In this document: one piece after another, positions 43,500-54,607 of the stretch
Numbering within the stretch: the first letter of the stretch is position 1
How the letters are laid out: the number at the start of each line of letters is the position of its first letter
NCBI GenBank assembly: GCA_018806915.1
Contig: JAGKQI010000059.1
Span: 744,001-808,000 of the forward strand
Source of the DNA: Phytophthora colocasiae
Taxonomy: Eukaryota; Oomycota; Peronosporomycetes; Peronosporales; Peronosporaceae
Length of the DNA stretch: 64,000 nucleotides
Direction: 5' to 3'
The notes under the pieces: model-generated
Database searches by the model: none
What the model saw: the letters and a program-made list of their open reading frames with translations, nothing else
Told to the model about the DNA's origin: nothing
Made by a program: the position numbers and the translations under genes

Positions 43500-43854
43500 C
43501 AATTGGGACAACTTATAAATTTATATTGTGAGTTCCATTCGAAATTGTGAGGATGGCATGAATCGAATCGATTTTGCGAATCGATTTTGTATCTATTCAC
43601 GCCATATTCAGCCAATCAGAGGTCACTTGCCGGTGTAGCCATCGTAAACACCAGAGTTGCTGGTCCGCACCCCGTGCCTCGAGCTGATAAAGTCGACGGA
43701 GCTGTGCCACAAGGCCTTACTGAAGCTGTTTGAGTTGGTCGAGTTGCACCGTGTGAGCTTATTGAAGCTGCTAGAGTCGGCCGAGCTGCACTTGTGACAT
43801 TGGGGAATCTGCTTGGGTCGGCCAAAGTGTACCTCAAATATCAACCCAACAACG

Positions 43855-45011
43855 ATGGCAAGCATTCAGCAAGCGGTCAATGGCCGTCACGCGTCGACAA
43901 ATACTATCATGCACGCTCTTTATGGCTACTTCTATCTGGGCTTGTCAAAACAGCGACTGGCAACGATCTACAACAAGCACATCAACACCATTTAAAACTG
44001 GATTCAGCGTTTCGAGTCTGACAACGACTACCAGCGCCGTACTACTAAGCAGACTAATCAGTTCACAGCAGAGCAGCGAAAGTGGCTGCTGGACTTCTAC
44101 TCAAGTAATCCAGTTGCGTTTCTCGACGAAGCGAAAACTGCGTTTGAAGTAAAGTTTACGCGCTTTATTTCAATTTCCACGGTGTGGAGGGCACTGCGGC
44201 AGCATGGTCTTACATGGAAAATTCTTGAGCGACGGGCGATGAACATCAAGATCAACGACATTGTTCGTTTTACGCTGTAGCTCAGCACGATTAAGTGGTG
44301 TCAAATGAATATTCAGTTCCTCGATGAAGTTAGCTTTGATAGCAGGGGCATGCTGCGCTCACGTGGTTACGGCTTGAAGGGGAAGAAACTAGCGTTTCGT
44401 GGGGAGTTCAACCGGAAAGCACGCGTGTCCTTGCTTTGCTTTATCGCCTTGGATGGTCTTGTGGAAACATTCCATACGGATGGTACTTTTGACCGCTCCC
44501 ACTTCATTGAGTGCTGCCGCGTGCATGCCCATTCTGGGAAAACTGTTCACCAGTATCCAGGGAGCGGCTCGATATGGATTCTGGACGGTGCCAAGATTCA
44601 TTGCCACCCTGACATTGTCTACTACCTGCGATCGCTAGGGATAGTTCCCATCTTTCTTCCTGCATACTGCCCATTCTACAACCCCATCGAGTATCTTTTT
44701 GGCTTGATTAAGAAATCGTTCAAGCGGCAATACGTTGAGGGTTCCAAGCAAAACCAAGCCGTTCTTATTGCAAATGTTCTTCAGCAGTTCCAAGACTTCG
44801 ACATGACCAATATTTTCGAGCAGTGTGGGTGGAGTGTTAGTGGTGAGTTTAATCCTATGACTGACCTGGGGGACGAGTATATAAGCACACCGCTGAGCAA
44901 TTCGCTGCCAACGACTTGCTGGAGTTTTCGGAGCGAGGTGATCCTGATTATGATGACGACGAGAGCTCAAGTGATGAAGACAGAACTAGTGTGGTAGAGA
45001 TGCATGTTTAG
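43855..45011 (+). pseudogene. IS630/Tc1-type DDE transposase with two in-frame stops
   Basis: One reading frame from ATG 43855 (MASIQQAVNGRHASTNTIMH) with TAA at 43993-43995 and TAG at 44278-44280, then open to 44997; a late shift near 44890 leads to an acidic tail (YDDDESSSDEDRTSVVEMHV) ending at 45011. The N-terminus is helix-turn-helix (LGLSKQRLATIYNKH). The DDE_3 catalytic core has FLDEVSF, WILDGAKIHCH and PFYNPIEYLFG (D, D, E). The catalytic residues survive but the protein cannot be made in one piece. Confidence 0.88.
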
Positions 45012-45176
45012 CTTTCAAACTTATTCTGAGCAAGAACTGGTTGATCTAGTCATGGTCAACGTCCTCTTGATTAGGAATAGCTGCCAATGCTGACGTGGCG
45101 TCCATACTATCTGGTGGTATCGCTACATCCTCGCCCATTGCCTCAATCACATCCAATTGGTTCACCAGCATCTCGT

Positions 45177-46101
45177 TCATCGTGTCTGCAGCACTTGAAC
45201 AGATTGCTCGAAGTGTTTGATCTTAGCCTGCATGCTTTCCACGACCTTCTTCGCCATTGTCACACTACGTTGAAGACGCTGCAGGTGTTGGTCGCTCCCG
45301 TTTGCCACGGATCTGAATTGAGCCACCAAATTTATTGGCGGCCCCTTGGCAATTTCTCGATCGTGCTGAGGTCTTGGCTTTTTCAGAATGAGAGAAGCCC
45401 ACAGACGCCACGACATCTCCTGTGCTGTAATTGTACTGCTCCATTTCTCCTTCAGCGTAGTGATCATAATTTGGTGACGTTCTTCCGTCGCAGCTCCTCC
45501 TTGGTCAGTTGCAGCGGGACCAATGCACTGGTCTTCAAATTCCGCAACGGTTGATATCTCGTTACCGTACTTGTATGCAGAGAGAACGACTGATTCATCC
45601 TTGTTTTTGGATAGATATCGACGATCTTTCGCGCTTGACCGATGGATCCAGTACCTTAGTGTTCATGCGCATCGAAGTGTACTTTTCGAACATCTCGATC
45701 GCTGGCTCACACTAATCAGCTTTCCAGGTTGGTGGGGCTCCATTCAGAACAGCCAGGGGCTTCAACTCGCACTGGATGACGTCCCAAAGCCTACTCTTCA
45801 CCTCCTCCCATGTGTCGCAAAGAATTCTGTGCGTGCCCAACCGCCCTGATGATGATAGACGCTGATTAACAGTGTTTTTCAATCGCACATCGACTGAAAG
45901 TTTAATCAACGGATCGTGTGTGGAAACTGCCTCTTGCTGCTGCTCGAGACGTGGGCTTCGTCTCAATTGTTGTGGACTTCGGCTCTGGTACGGCGAGAAC
46001 CGAGAATTGGTGACTTGGGCTGCCTGGCCTTGGTTGGGTGAGTTGGCGTCGAGCGAAACGCGTCGAGGAGAGCTGCGCTGCACCGAAGTTTCTGTGGTCA
46101 T
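45177..46101 (-). pseudogene. Accessory ORF of the IS630-type transposon, broken
   Basis: ATG 46101 opens MTTETSVQRSSPRRVSLD and a Ser/Arg/Gln-rich part, then NTVNQRLSSSGRLGTHRIL and WEEVKSRLW; it stops at 45712. Coding resumes in another frame to 45177 with KWSSTITAQEMSWRLWASL and a C-terminal coiled coil. It runs towards the transposase. Function unknown; a DNA-binding partner is possible. Confidence 0.5.
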
Positions 46102-46230
46102 CGCTAGAAGAAGTGCAAAGTGCTCGCCGTGACCTCTGATTGGTCAAAGGCCGGATCAAATCGATTCAACACTTATCCTAAATTCTACCCGGGTTCTACA
46201 AATTTGGATGAAAAAGACAATATTGGATTC

Positions 46231-46830
46231 CACATGTATTAGCTCAGCTGTTAATCATACTTTGCACCTCTTAAAATAGTCTTTACACTCTTTAAATATG
46301 ATTCCCAAAAATACTACACACAGTACAGTAGTAAGCTATTTACTACTTAAGTACATGTACTACTAGTATTGGTTACATATATTTCAGGATGCCTGGTCGT
46401 ATGTTGCTAGCGCGCCGGCATTGCTGTGGAGAAACGCCTCGCACTGGCATGCTACATGTACATGCACCGCGAGTTCAAGGCAAAGTGATGACAGCCGTGT
46501 TCACGCTTCAGCTCAGCAATCCGACCCTCGTCTGCTCGAAATGCTACGCTGCTCTATGCGAACGGAGAAAATATTAAAAACACACAAAAATCCGTGAAAA
46601 CCACCACAGAGGCGTGAAAAGCACATGCACATGGGACATGCGATGAACCAAACTACTAGTACATAGTCAGGTACTTGGACATGCATTTTGGTCACAGCTA
46701 GGTTTTATTATTTAAACCTTATAACGATTCGAATCGACGATCTACAATCCAATTTGCATTAGACATGCCACACGTCGACATCAAACCTGCAAATACAACC
46801 TTGGATTGGGTAAAACTGTTGTAGCGCTTA
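46231..46830. other. Intergenic, no gene seen
   Basis: Short frames only; several TACATGTAC motifs. Confidence 0.35.
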
Positions 46831-46831
46831 C

Positions 46832-47080
46832 TTCATCGATCCGCATGGTTTTATCATCGATCTGCATGGCTTCATCATCGATCCGCATGGTTTTATCATC
46901 GATCCACATGGTTTAATCATCGATCCACATGATATAATCATCGATCTGCATGGTTTTATCATCGATCCGCATGGTTTAATCATCGATCTGCATGGTTTCA
47001 TCATCGATCCGCATGGTTTTATCAACGATCCGCATGGTTTAATCATCGATCTGCATGGTTTAATCATCGATCTGCATGGC
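46832..47080. repeat. Minisatellite, about 12 copies of a 21-bp unit
   Basis: Unit ATCATCGATCCGCATGGTTTT with variants at a few positions (CC/CT, G/A, TTT/TTA). Because 21 is a multiple of three, an uninterrupted minus-strand frame from ATG 47115 to 46828 reads MIKPCRS repeats. No signal or domain supports it as a real gene. Confidence 0.9.
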
Positions 47081-47154
47081 GTACTAAATTTAAGTGCTGA
47101 AACAGTTTTGAACATTGTATTGCGTGGTGGAACAACTAAGCGTTTATTCGCACG

Positions 47155-48622
47155 CTAAACAATGTCCAGGGCGTGGTGGACGCCTAACAGTAGCAGGAGC
47201 AGCACGAACCACAGCCGCTTTCGCTTCGTTTCCCGACGGTTAACTAGCACGTCGTCGCCGTTGACATCAATACTGTTTCGGCATTGAAGAGCGAAGACTC
47301 GGTGCACACAAGCCCCATACTTGAAGTGAAACACGCACGGGGATGTCTGGTTAGTCATACCTGGCCATCCCGCTTCCGGTTGGTCTTCGCTTTCTATCCG
47401 GGCACTACGAATTCCAAGCTGAGCTGAAACTTGTACTGCTTCTTGGAGTGTGTCTTGTCGGCCGCACGTGGACGATGTTGGTGTCCGCGTCTAGATGAAG
47501 GAAGTCGATGCTCATGCGGGGGATGATCCTTTCCTAATGCAAATGGTGCCTGCGAAGAGCTCTCACTCGTTACAGGAGTTGTTTGAAGGGAACTGCTGAG
47601 CTACGGAAGGGGCGAATCTCAAGCGATAATTGACGGTAAGTTGTTGGAGAAGCTCTCCAACCGTTAGTAGGCGATGGGCGGTGTAGTCTCGCTTCAACAC
47701 CTTGGTAAACTGCTCAACAGGGTTGTTTGTGGTAGCAAATCCAGGAGCAGTGTGGAAGCATTGCCACCGGTAGAAGCGCTCATTAAACCATACACGCGCG
47801 AAATACCTGTGGAAAGTCCGTAGTAGCGGGTTAGCCTGCCAGCAAATTTCAGCTAATAGTATATAAATCGCCCGTGCTTCTAGCGAGATGCATGTAGTAA
47901 ACGTCTCGGAGTACTTCACCACTTAATGTCTTCGGCATCCCTCTTGTCTTCGGCATCCCTCTTGTTTTCTCAAACATCTTCGCGATCAAGTGGTAAAGCA
48001 CATCAAATGCAAATAGTTGTTGTCACCACCAAATATCGAATCCACGATTTAGTATCAGATCCATTAGCAACCACCAAAGTTCCGTCGTTGTCTAATCCCA
48101 GCTGAAGGTAAACGCTACGTGTTCTTGTTTGCCTCCGATGAATGCTCGTGAGCGAACGATATCAGTAATATGTGCGGTCTTATCGCTGCCACCAAGTTTT
48201 GTGCGTCGGACGTAGCACACGTTTTGCACTTTTTGCAGAGATGGGAGTTCATCAGGGCGCAGTTCAAAGTGTTGTGACATTGCTGAACGAATCCGACCTG
48301 GCTGCATGCCCGCACGAGCCATCTCTTTCGCAAAGACTTTCTGGGGGCCGGTAAGGTTGTTGGCTTGGGGTGGCAGTGCATGTGTCAAATGCTCACCACT
48401 CTCGAATATCAATACGACACTTCGGATCTCGCACCCATGCATCTTTCCCCTCCATAGGCAGTTCGCGTAGGGGGATGCATCTTTGCATTGCTTGCAGCGG
48501 CAATTGAGCAGCTTATACCGCATTAGATGCGGAGTCGGCGATGCACAAAGCGTGCAAGGTATAGCTTGGCTTTTGAACGACTTCATGTACTGAATGAGGA
48601 CGACTGCGTCACTTTCTTTCAT
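47155..48622 (-). pseudogene. Mutator-like (MULE) transposase remnant
   Basis: Three minus-strand pieces: 48622-48092 (a Cys-rich N-terminal zinc region with CTLCASPTPHLMRYKLLNCRCKQC spread over about 25 residues, then a helical part), 47922-47563 (RVWFNERFYRWQCFHTAPGF, TNNPVEQFTKVLKRDY, end of the MULE DDE domain) and 47358-47155 (a SWIM zinc finger, CVFHFKYGACVHRVFAL). Frames are broken between pieces, and most of the catalytic core is missing or frameshifted. Mutator-like enzymes give 9-11-bp duplications, as seen at the outer element 38968-40060. Confidence 0.68.
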
Positions 48623-49381
48623 TTCGTTGCCAGGCGATAGGTTGAGACATCGTGAAGTTTGTGCGTGAGGAAGCTACTTGGTGGTCTTGCGTTGGAGGGA
48701 GGGGTTTGCAGAATGAGATGGTTGGTAGCTTTTCAACATCCGTAGATGTGACAGGCTCTTGATAGCGACTGTGATTCGTCAATATTCCTTGTGAGGATGG
48801 TTGTGATTGGGTGTGTGTTTTTATAGTTCGATGGTTGTGGTCTTCACCTAATCTAATGTACTTCTTCTGTCTTGTCGTGTGTGCTTCACATCGCTGTTGT
48901 GCTATTTTATGTCTTGATTGTGGTATTCATCTATATTTGTGAAATTCACATCTTATTGGTGTTTTTAATGTGCTCTCATGCGAACGCGGTAGATGAATCT
49001 TATTCGCTTTGCACGCTCCTGTCTGTCTGCTACCTACAGGTACGGCAATAACATCTACATCAATACCGAAGCCAGCCCGGCACGGATGTTCAGCACGCCA
49101 GCATTAGCAGCCCAGGGCTCTCCAAATAAGTAGGGATTAGGGATTGACGGAGCTGGAGGCGTCTCAATCCCTTATTGATGAACGTACCCTTAATTGACAA
49201 TATTATTGTCAACTTCAACAGTAGCGCGCTTCTGTGCGCGCGAGGGTCTCTCAGCCTCACAAAGTATTGCAGTAGCTGGGAACCGTTCAGGCGATTAAAA
49301 GGGAGTACATGTATTACTTTGTTGTCTGTCACTAGATCTTTCACTACGGTAAGAATAGCCATCATTTGGCCTGACTTGACT
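48623..49381. other. Intergenic, T/G-rich, no clear gene
   Basis: T/G-rich on the plus strand; a minus frame at 49090-49629 overlaps the next ORF and shows no domain. Confidence 0.35.
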
Positions 49382-50170
49382 TTACCAACGTTGCGAGGAG
49401 TGACATCGTTTGTTGCTCTGTAGAGTGCATTGCTGCTGTAACCTGTCATATTCATCTCGTGCGAGGCATTGGCGATCAAAATCACGTTGTGCTCTGACTT
49501 GCAGATCTGCAATTTGGCGAAATATGTCGATAATATAGGGCAGATTGCTGGTTCCGGGAGACTCAAATCGGCGGTAACCAGTATGACCCACAGCCTGCAG
49601 AGGACCTGTGAATGTGTCGACCTGGTCATTATTGGTCCGGGGTAGATGGAACACTCTGGAACTGCCTTGCACAGGGGTAATTTGGGAAGGTTGTGCAGGA
49701 GGCAAGACGAATTGCCGAAATCTTGAGAATCGATGATCGGGCGCTGCAGGTTGAACTACAGTAGGGCGACGTGTGGTCTTGGGCGGAATACCGCTATTGC
49801 ATGCGTCGCACCATTTGCTTGGACCTTTGGAATCAGATGAGGTGGGAGGTTTGTACTGGTGATCTTGTCGTAAGATCTGGGCTCGACGCAGCATGGAACT
49901 GTACCGACCCTCAATTTGAGACTTTACGATTTTTGCACGTACACGCATTGCAAAAAATTTGGAACACGGTCGGGAGGAACAAAGTGTCGAGAACTTGGAG
50001 CGCAAACTAGCAGTCGTTCGGCTGACCCATGTTTCTCCACTTCGAGACGTGAATTCCATAGCGACATTTGCCCACTCGGATGGGTAAATAGGCAATCTCT
50101 CCTCCAAAATAGCAAGAAGAAGAACTAATTCATGTACAGTGTAATGCTTCCGGGATGGACACCTCACCAT
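49382..50170 (-). CDS. DUF6818-like transposon-associated protein
   Basis: 262 residues from ATG 50170 (MVRCPSRKHYTVHELVLLL; in-frame ATG 50185 is also possible). HYTVHELVLLLAILEERLPI, SEWANVA, and WVSRTTASLRSKFSTL give the spacing of the DUF6818/Myb-like domain seen at 25127-26389, here more divergent. A Pro-rich middle and a C-terminal coiled coil (IFRQIADLQVRAQRDFDRQC) follow. No stop interrupts it, but the part after FSTL looks shifted compared with the family. Probably the accessory ORF of a Harbinger-like element. Confidence 0.45.
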   Translation of the reverse strand: MVRCPSRKHYTVHELVLLLAILEERLPIYPSEWANVAMEFTSRSGETWVSRTTASLRSKFSTLCSSRPCSKFFAMRVRAKIVKSQIEGRYSSMLRRAQILRQDHQYKPPTSSDSKGPSKWCDACNSGIPPKTTRRPTVVQPAAPDHRFSRFRQFVLPPAQPSQITPVQGSSRVFHLPRTNNDQVDTFTGPLQAVGHTGYRRFESPGTSNLPYIIDIFRQIADLQVRAQRDFDRQCLARDEYDRLQQQCTLQSNKRCHSSQRW

Positions 50171-52104
50171 CTGCACATATACCATTTGTGTGAGCTTCAA
50201 GACGCTAGATGTTAGTACATCTTGGGCTATCACTTACCTTTGCTTTCTCGGGCGCGAAACGAAGAACGAACCACACGTGAACAGTCGCCATTTGCGGAGT
50301 ACTAAAACTGTACTAAATTCTGACATGGATCATTATAAGGCAAGAATCTGAAGATACGCCACTTCTAGGGAGGTACCAAGCTGAGTTTCGGTCGAAGGCG
50401 AAATCCAGCAGGGGTACCAAAGTGTACGTGGATGCCTTGTTGTGTGGAAACAAAAGAAGATTCATAAACAATTCTTGTCAATCCAACTGTGCCATGTAAT
50501 TCAACTGGTCGAATTCCAGACGTCTGGGAATATTTTCTGTTCAAGATATCCCCGCACTTCAAGAGCTTACGTTTACCTACAGGCGTTCCTACCGAGAATT
50601 CCTACCGAGAACTCTTTGACTGCAAATGCGTAGCCCATCAACTTTAGGATGCTGTTAGCCAGTGTTCTAGGCGGCACTCGCTTGATAACATTCTCGTTTT
50701 TTTCACTCCGAGTCGAGTTTCGAAAGTCACCTCATGCCACAAATAATCACACTGCCACGCAACCAGCCGTTAGTCTACAGATCCAACAAATGAAAACTGT
50801 TGCATCACAACCAGTGCTGACAGCGCCTATTTCCACATCTTCCGCTTCAAGAGCAACTAACAGTCACCGTTATAGCACACGAGAGTACGGTATGACACTA
50901 TCTCCTTCATCGGCGAGTCCGTGCGGTGGTCCACAGCACAGCGCTCTACGCCATAAATCAACACCTTCAACACCTAATGCCTCCACAAGGCATACATGGT
51001 CCAGAATCAAACTCTCATCGCTCACCATGAACCTCCACAGCAAAAACAGTCATATAGCTGCAGTCACGTAGTGAAAGCCCATAATACAGCGTACTCCACA
51101 GTGCGTTTAGATCCACAATAACGGCGAGCTCTAAAGCAGCATCCTCTTACCAAAAACACCGTGACACACCGAGATCCTGCACACAACAACGAGGGTCTTC
51201 ATAATGCAGCAGGAATATCCATAATGCCACCTCTACAAGCGCCCAACCCCGGAGATCCTGTACAGGGAGAACCTGTGCTGCTACTTCCCGCACTGATGTG
51301 CCTTATAGAAATGGTACATATCAGTTTTATAGAAATGGTACAGTACCACAGCACCCAGTCAGTAGAGCATACTCAAGAGAAGAGGTTTGACTACCATATT
51401 TAGTAATTGACCCTCATTAGTCAAAGGAGGCCTTTGTATACTTTTGCGATAAATTCGTGTGCTACTTATTCGAGCAACCGTCGAACCGTCGCACTTCAAC
51501 AAAGTGTAGTTTCTAATAGATAAACAGATATCATTGAAGTACTATTAACTTTAGCCGATAAACTACCGAGTTTAACTGACAAGGTACGAAAAGATACACG
51601 CAAAATTATCGAGGAAGGCTTTATCTACGTTTGCCACATTCAGAAATACCAAAAGGCGTCCCATGCGAGGCACCTACCATACAAAACACTGTCCACTCTG
51701 CACCTTACCACCACCGAAAAACCTGAATTTTGCTCCCAAATTCAACTGCAAGGCCCCAAGTTCAACAGAAACGTTTCTAAAGGCGAAAAAGCCCGTTATA
51801 CTCTCAGCCCTTCAGGCTGAGAGAACTTATAAGATACTATAAAGATCCGGTAAGAGTCGAGGAGTAAAGCAGTCCTCGAAACCTCTCCCGGTGGGCGTTA
51901 TACCGTGCCGGGGACCACAGCCACTCTCATGCTGGCATTTCCGATTTTGCGAACCAAGTCCAACACTCTTCTACTCAACTTCTTCACCCTCGTCATCCAT
52001 GGCTACCTTAGACCCTGGTCTCTCGAACAAGGAGATCTGTTCGTTGATGTATCGAGAACTTGGAGACATCAGGCAAAAAACGACGGCGTACAGGAAAAGA
52101 AGTG
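50171..52104. other. Repeat-derived DNA, no intact gene
   Basis: Frames of up to 140 codons (50649-51071, Ser/Thr/His-rich) carry no domain. A palindromic AGTTCTC-like stretch near 51808-51833 (CTCTCAGCCCTTCAGGCTGAGAG type) forms a hairpin. Some sequence resembles LTR ends, but no pair was found. Confidence 0.35.
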
Positions 52105-52377
52105 ATGGAGTCGATCAACATTCGAGCTGCACTGCGCGTAAAGGAGGCATCAATATACTCGGATCTCACGTGGCTGCCAGCCACTTCGGTACAAGTAGAG
52201 CGTCTTTTCTCCAAGATTAAGTGCATGCTGGGGTATCTTCGGAAAAGCATCAGTCATGAGACGCTCGAGACCTTACTTTACCTGAAGATGAACTGGGACT
52301 TAGTGACGGACGAAGTGATTTCGAACGCCGTGAAACGCGCAGTTGAGGACGACAACGAAGAAGAAGCAGATCTCTAA
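52105..52377 (+). pseudogene. hAT transposase C-terminal dimerisation domain fragment
   Basis: MESINIRAALRVKEASIYSD is followed by WLPATSVQVERLFSKIKC, GYLRKSISHETLETLLYLK and an acidic end. The TSxxVERLFS...R..IS..TLE.LL.LK order is the hAT dimerisation domain. Sense-strand pieces just upstream (51890-52100) look like the same protein in other frames. The catalytic part is absent. Confidence 0.8.
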
Positions 52378-53234
52378 AACCGTAGTTCTTAATCTGTAAG
52401 AAGTAGATAGAGACCCCCTTTTCAATAATTGCGTAAGTGCCAAATATTGAGATGGCCGCTCCCTCCCTTATTGTCCCCCTACAATAATACCCCTTTTTCA
52501 ATAACAATACATTTTTGGAGACCCCTGTTAGCAGCCCACTGCACTGCGGTCCGCAGCGGTCAGCGACCTTGACGCCGCCGCGCAAGCCTGGTCTCCTTGC
52601 TGTCGTCGTCGTGCCCCGATGTGATTGGGCTGCGACGTTGGTCACGCTACGTGTGTCTCGGCAACGCTTTCAGAACTATTCTTCTAATCGAAAGGCGCGG
52701 GTGTTGTCGTCGAGCACTAAGGCAGTCTGGCAGAGATTCTGTAGCCTTGGACGCTTAGGCGATAACTACGGCGACAGCTCGCTGCCCGCAATCACTTGCC
52801 CAGGACTTGTTACATGCTCTCGTTTGTCGAGGAGCTCTTTGCTCTGACTCACTGTTGTGTGATCGAGCGTCTTAGGCCTCGTCTGTCAGCATTAGAAGCA
52901 AACTCGTGCTTGCAGTCGAGCTCTGAGCACAGAGAATCCGTGCGAAAATCCGTGACGCATTTTGGCCGGCCTTCAACTGGGCTCCTCCCGGAACTTGAGG
53001 CAGCATCAGTTTTTTACCAGGCGTCAATCGAGGGCAATTTGGTTGCACGTTCAGCCGCCAACAGGTTGAAGTGGGTCCAGACTGGACTCCAGTTGGTTTT
53101 GCAGTGCATTAAGTAGCCACCGGTTACCAGCACGGGGAAGCTTTACGTGATGTATATTGCTGTGCTATCTATCACAGCTAGATAGACTGGTTGCTATGAA
53201 ATGGTTGCTAAAAACAATGGGGCTTTTCATTCCG
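52378..53234. other. No gene supported
   Basis: Two overlapping plus-strand frames (52515-52847, 52796-53116) have no recognised domain. Confidence 0.35.
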
Positions 53235-54243
53235 TTAGTGTTCACCTGGTACACTAGCCCGTTCATCTTCAATACGGAGCTTCACGGAAATTCCTTCATG
53301 TTCACTCCTGTGAATATCGATGCGATCGACACCAGAGTCCATTCGCGAGAATTCATTAATGGCTCTGCAAAATTCTGTAATGTCATCAATGTGCTCAACC
53401 GTTTGACTGCATGAAGGATCGCACCGTTTGTATGAGTTCGCTTTCACTCGCTGCAGACTCAGACGGTTCATAAAGGTCGAAACGAGGCAGAGCTGGCTCA
53501 ACGTGCCTTCATTCACGTCCAGATCAGCAAGAAACACAGCTCCAAGGGTGTTGTAAGCTGTATCCGCGCAATTCGTGAATCCCTCATATTCGTTCACGAG
53601 AACTCCAGCACCATAAAGGATCAGCTTGCCGTTGTAGATCTCCATGCTGCGGATGTGGTGCAATGAATGGCCGACAACGCGATGAGCATATTCCGTAATG
53701 AAAGCCTGCGCTTGAGTGTCGTCACCCAGCTAGGTCCCCAGCGAATTATAAGCACTAATAAATCTTCACGGTGAGACCAAGGTAGATCGTTCGCATGAAA
53801 TACACTCGCAGTAGTTTCAACTCCCCTCTGTACAGCAGTGGCTGACTCAAGTGCCGGCAGCACTACCATTCCCGACTGAGTGGAAGTTGCTCGCCAGCTC
53901 GGAGGCGTCCCCGAGAACACCGTCGTCACTGCAATGCAATTCACATGCCTCCTTGTGTGTGTCAACAGCTCCAGATTGCTTGTTGAATAGACATTCCAAT
54001 GCCAGCCACATGTGAATCCCTCGGAAGTGTAGCTCGAATGCCAGACGACCAATCCATCCAGCGCGTTGTCATCGAGATAACGTACGGTATTGGATTAGTA
54101 GTGTCTTCATCGTCAGCAAATTTGGCGTCAGCGAAGCGATAGAGCACCATCGGGATATTTTTTGTGTGCATGTGATAGTTGATGCCTTTAAGCGGGACAT
54201 CGTAGTTTGTTGTGGTCGTAGTCACAGCATTTTCCAGCCGCAC
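53235..54243 (-). pseudogene. CapA-like (PGA_cap) metallophosphatase, broken
   Basis: Minus-strand pieces in shifting frames follow the order of the CapA family. An N-terminal piece lies at 54243-53962 (LALDGL..., TLPRDSHVAGIG-like region). The middle, ending about 53690, has FSGTPPSWRAT, GMVVLPALESATAVQRGVE and IIRWGPSWVTT. The C-terminal piece to 53235 has ITEYAHRVVGHSLHHIRSME, IYNGKLILYGAGVLVNEYEG and FLADLDVNEGTLSQL. At least two shifts separate them. The family is best known from bacterial capsule and poly-gamma-glutamate loci, with eukaryotic members; the local role is unknown and the gene looks dead. Confidence 0.6.
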
Positions 54244-54607
54244 ATCCGGAGCCCCATATACATAATATGTATATTATACGACCCATTTCGATTCGCATCG
54301 CGTAAACGCTGTAGTGCGTGGTAGCAGAGACCAGCAGGATTGTTTCGCGGGTAGTGTGGTGCCATGAGTAAGTAGGTTCCAGCCGTCGTAGATTCTTTGA
54401 TAAGCTCCGCGTTGGAGCTTGGAACGGGAACGTGTGCTACACACCGCGGCAGAGCATTGTGTCACCTCCCTCCAAGTAGAAGCAGTCTCACCTCGTGGCT
54501 GAACATCGTTAACAAGTAGCGAACTGAAAGGCAATGAGACGTGGTGGTTGTTTCTCGCGGTTGCGTCTCGGAAGCTCATTAGCTCGAACATCTTTTATTT
54601 TGAGTCG
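54244..54607. other. Short intergenic or further pseudogene sequence
   Basis: A minus frame at 54591-54274 (MFELMSFRDATARNNHHVSL) may be an upstream remnant of the CapA-like gene; not assignable. Confidence 0.3.

Larger units (their letters stand above)
43500..46230. mobile_element. IS630/Tc1-type DNA transposon with two convergent ORFs, decayed
   Basis: Subterminal sequences match in inverted orientation: GAATCGATTT at 43578-43587 (and 43565-43574) against 46158-46167, and CCAATCAGAGGTCAC at 43612-43626 against 46129-46143. Between them lie a plus-strand DDE transposase (43855-45011) and a minus-strand accessory ORF (45177-46101). Exact outer ends and the target duplication were not resolved. 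Confidence 0.65.

Noticed and set aside
46832..47080. CRISPR-like array
   Set aside because: The 21-bp units are directly adjacent with no unique spacers, and the genome is eukaryotic.
46828..47115. Minus-strand ORF of MIKPCRS repeats as a gene
   Set aside because: It exists because the minisatellite unit is 21 bp; there is no signal peptide, domain or flanking coding sequence.
52515..53116. Two overlapping plus-strand frames after the hAT fragment
   Set aside because: No recognisable domain, no plausible intron joining them, and composition unlike the real genes here.
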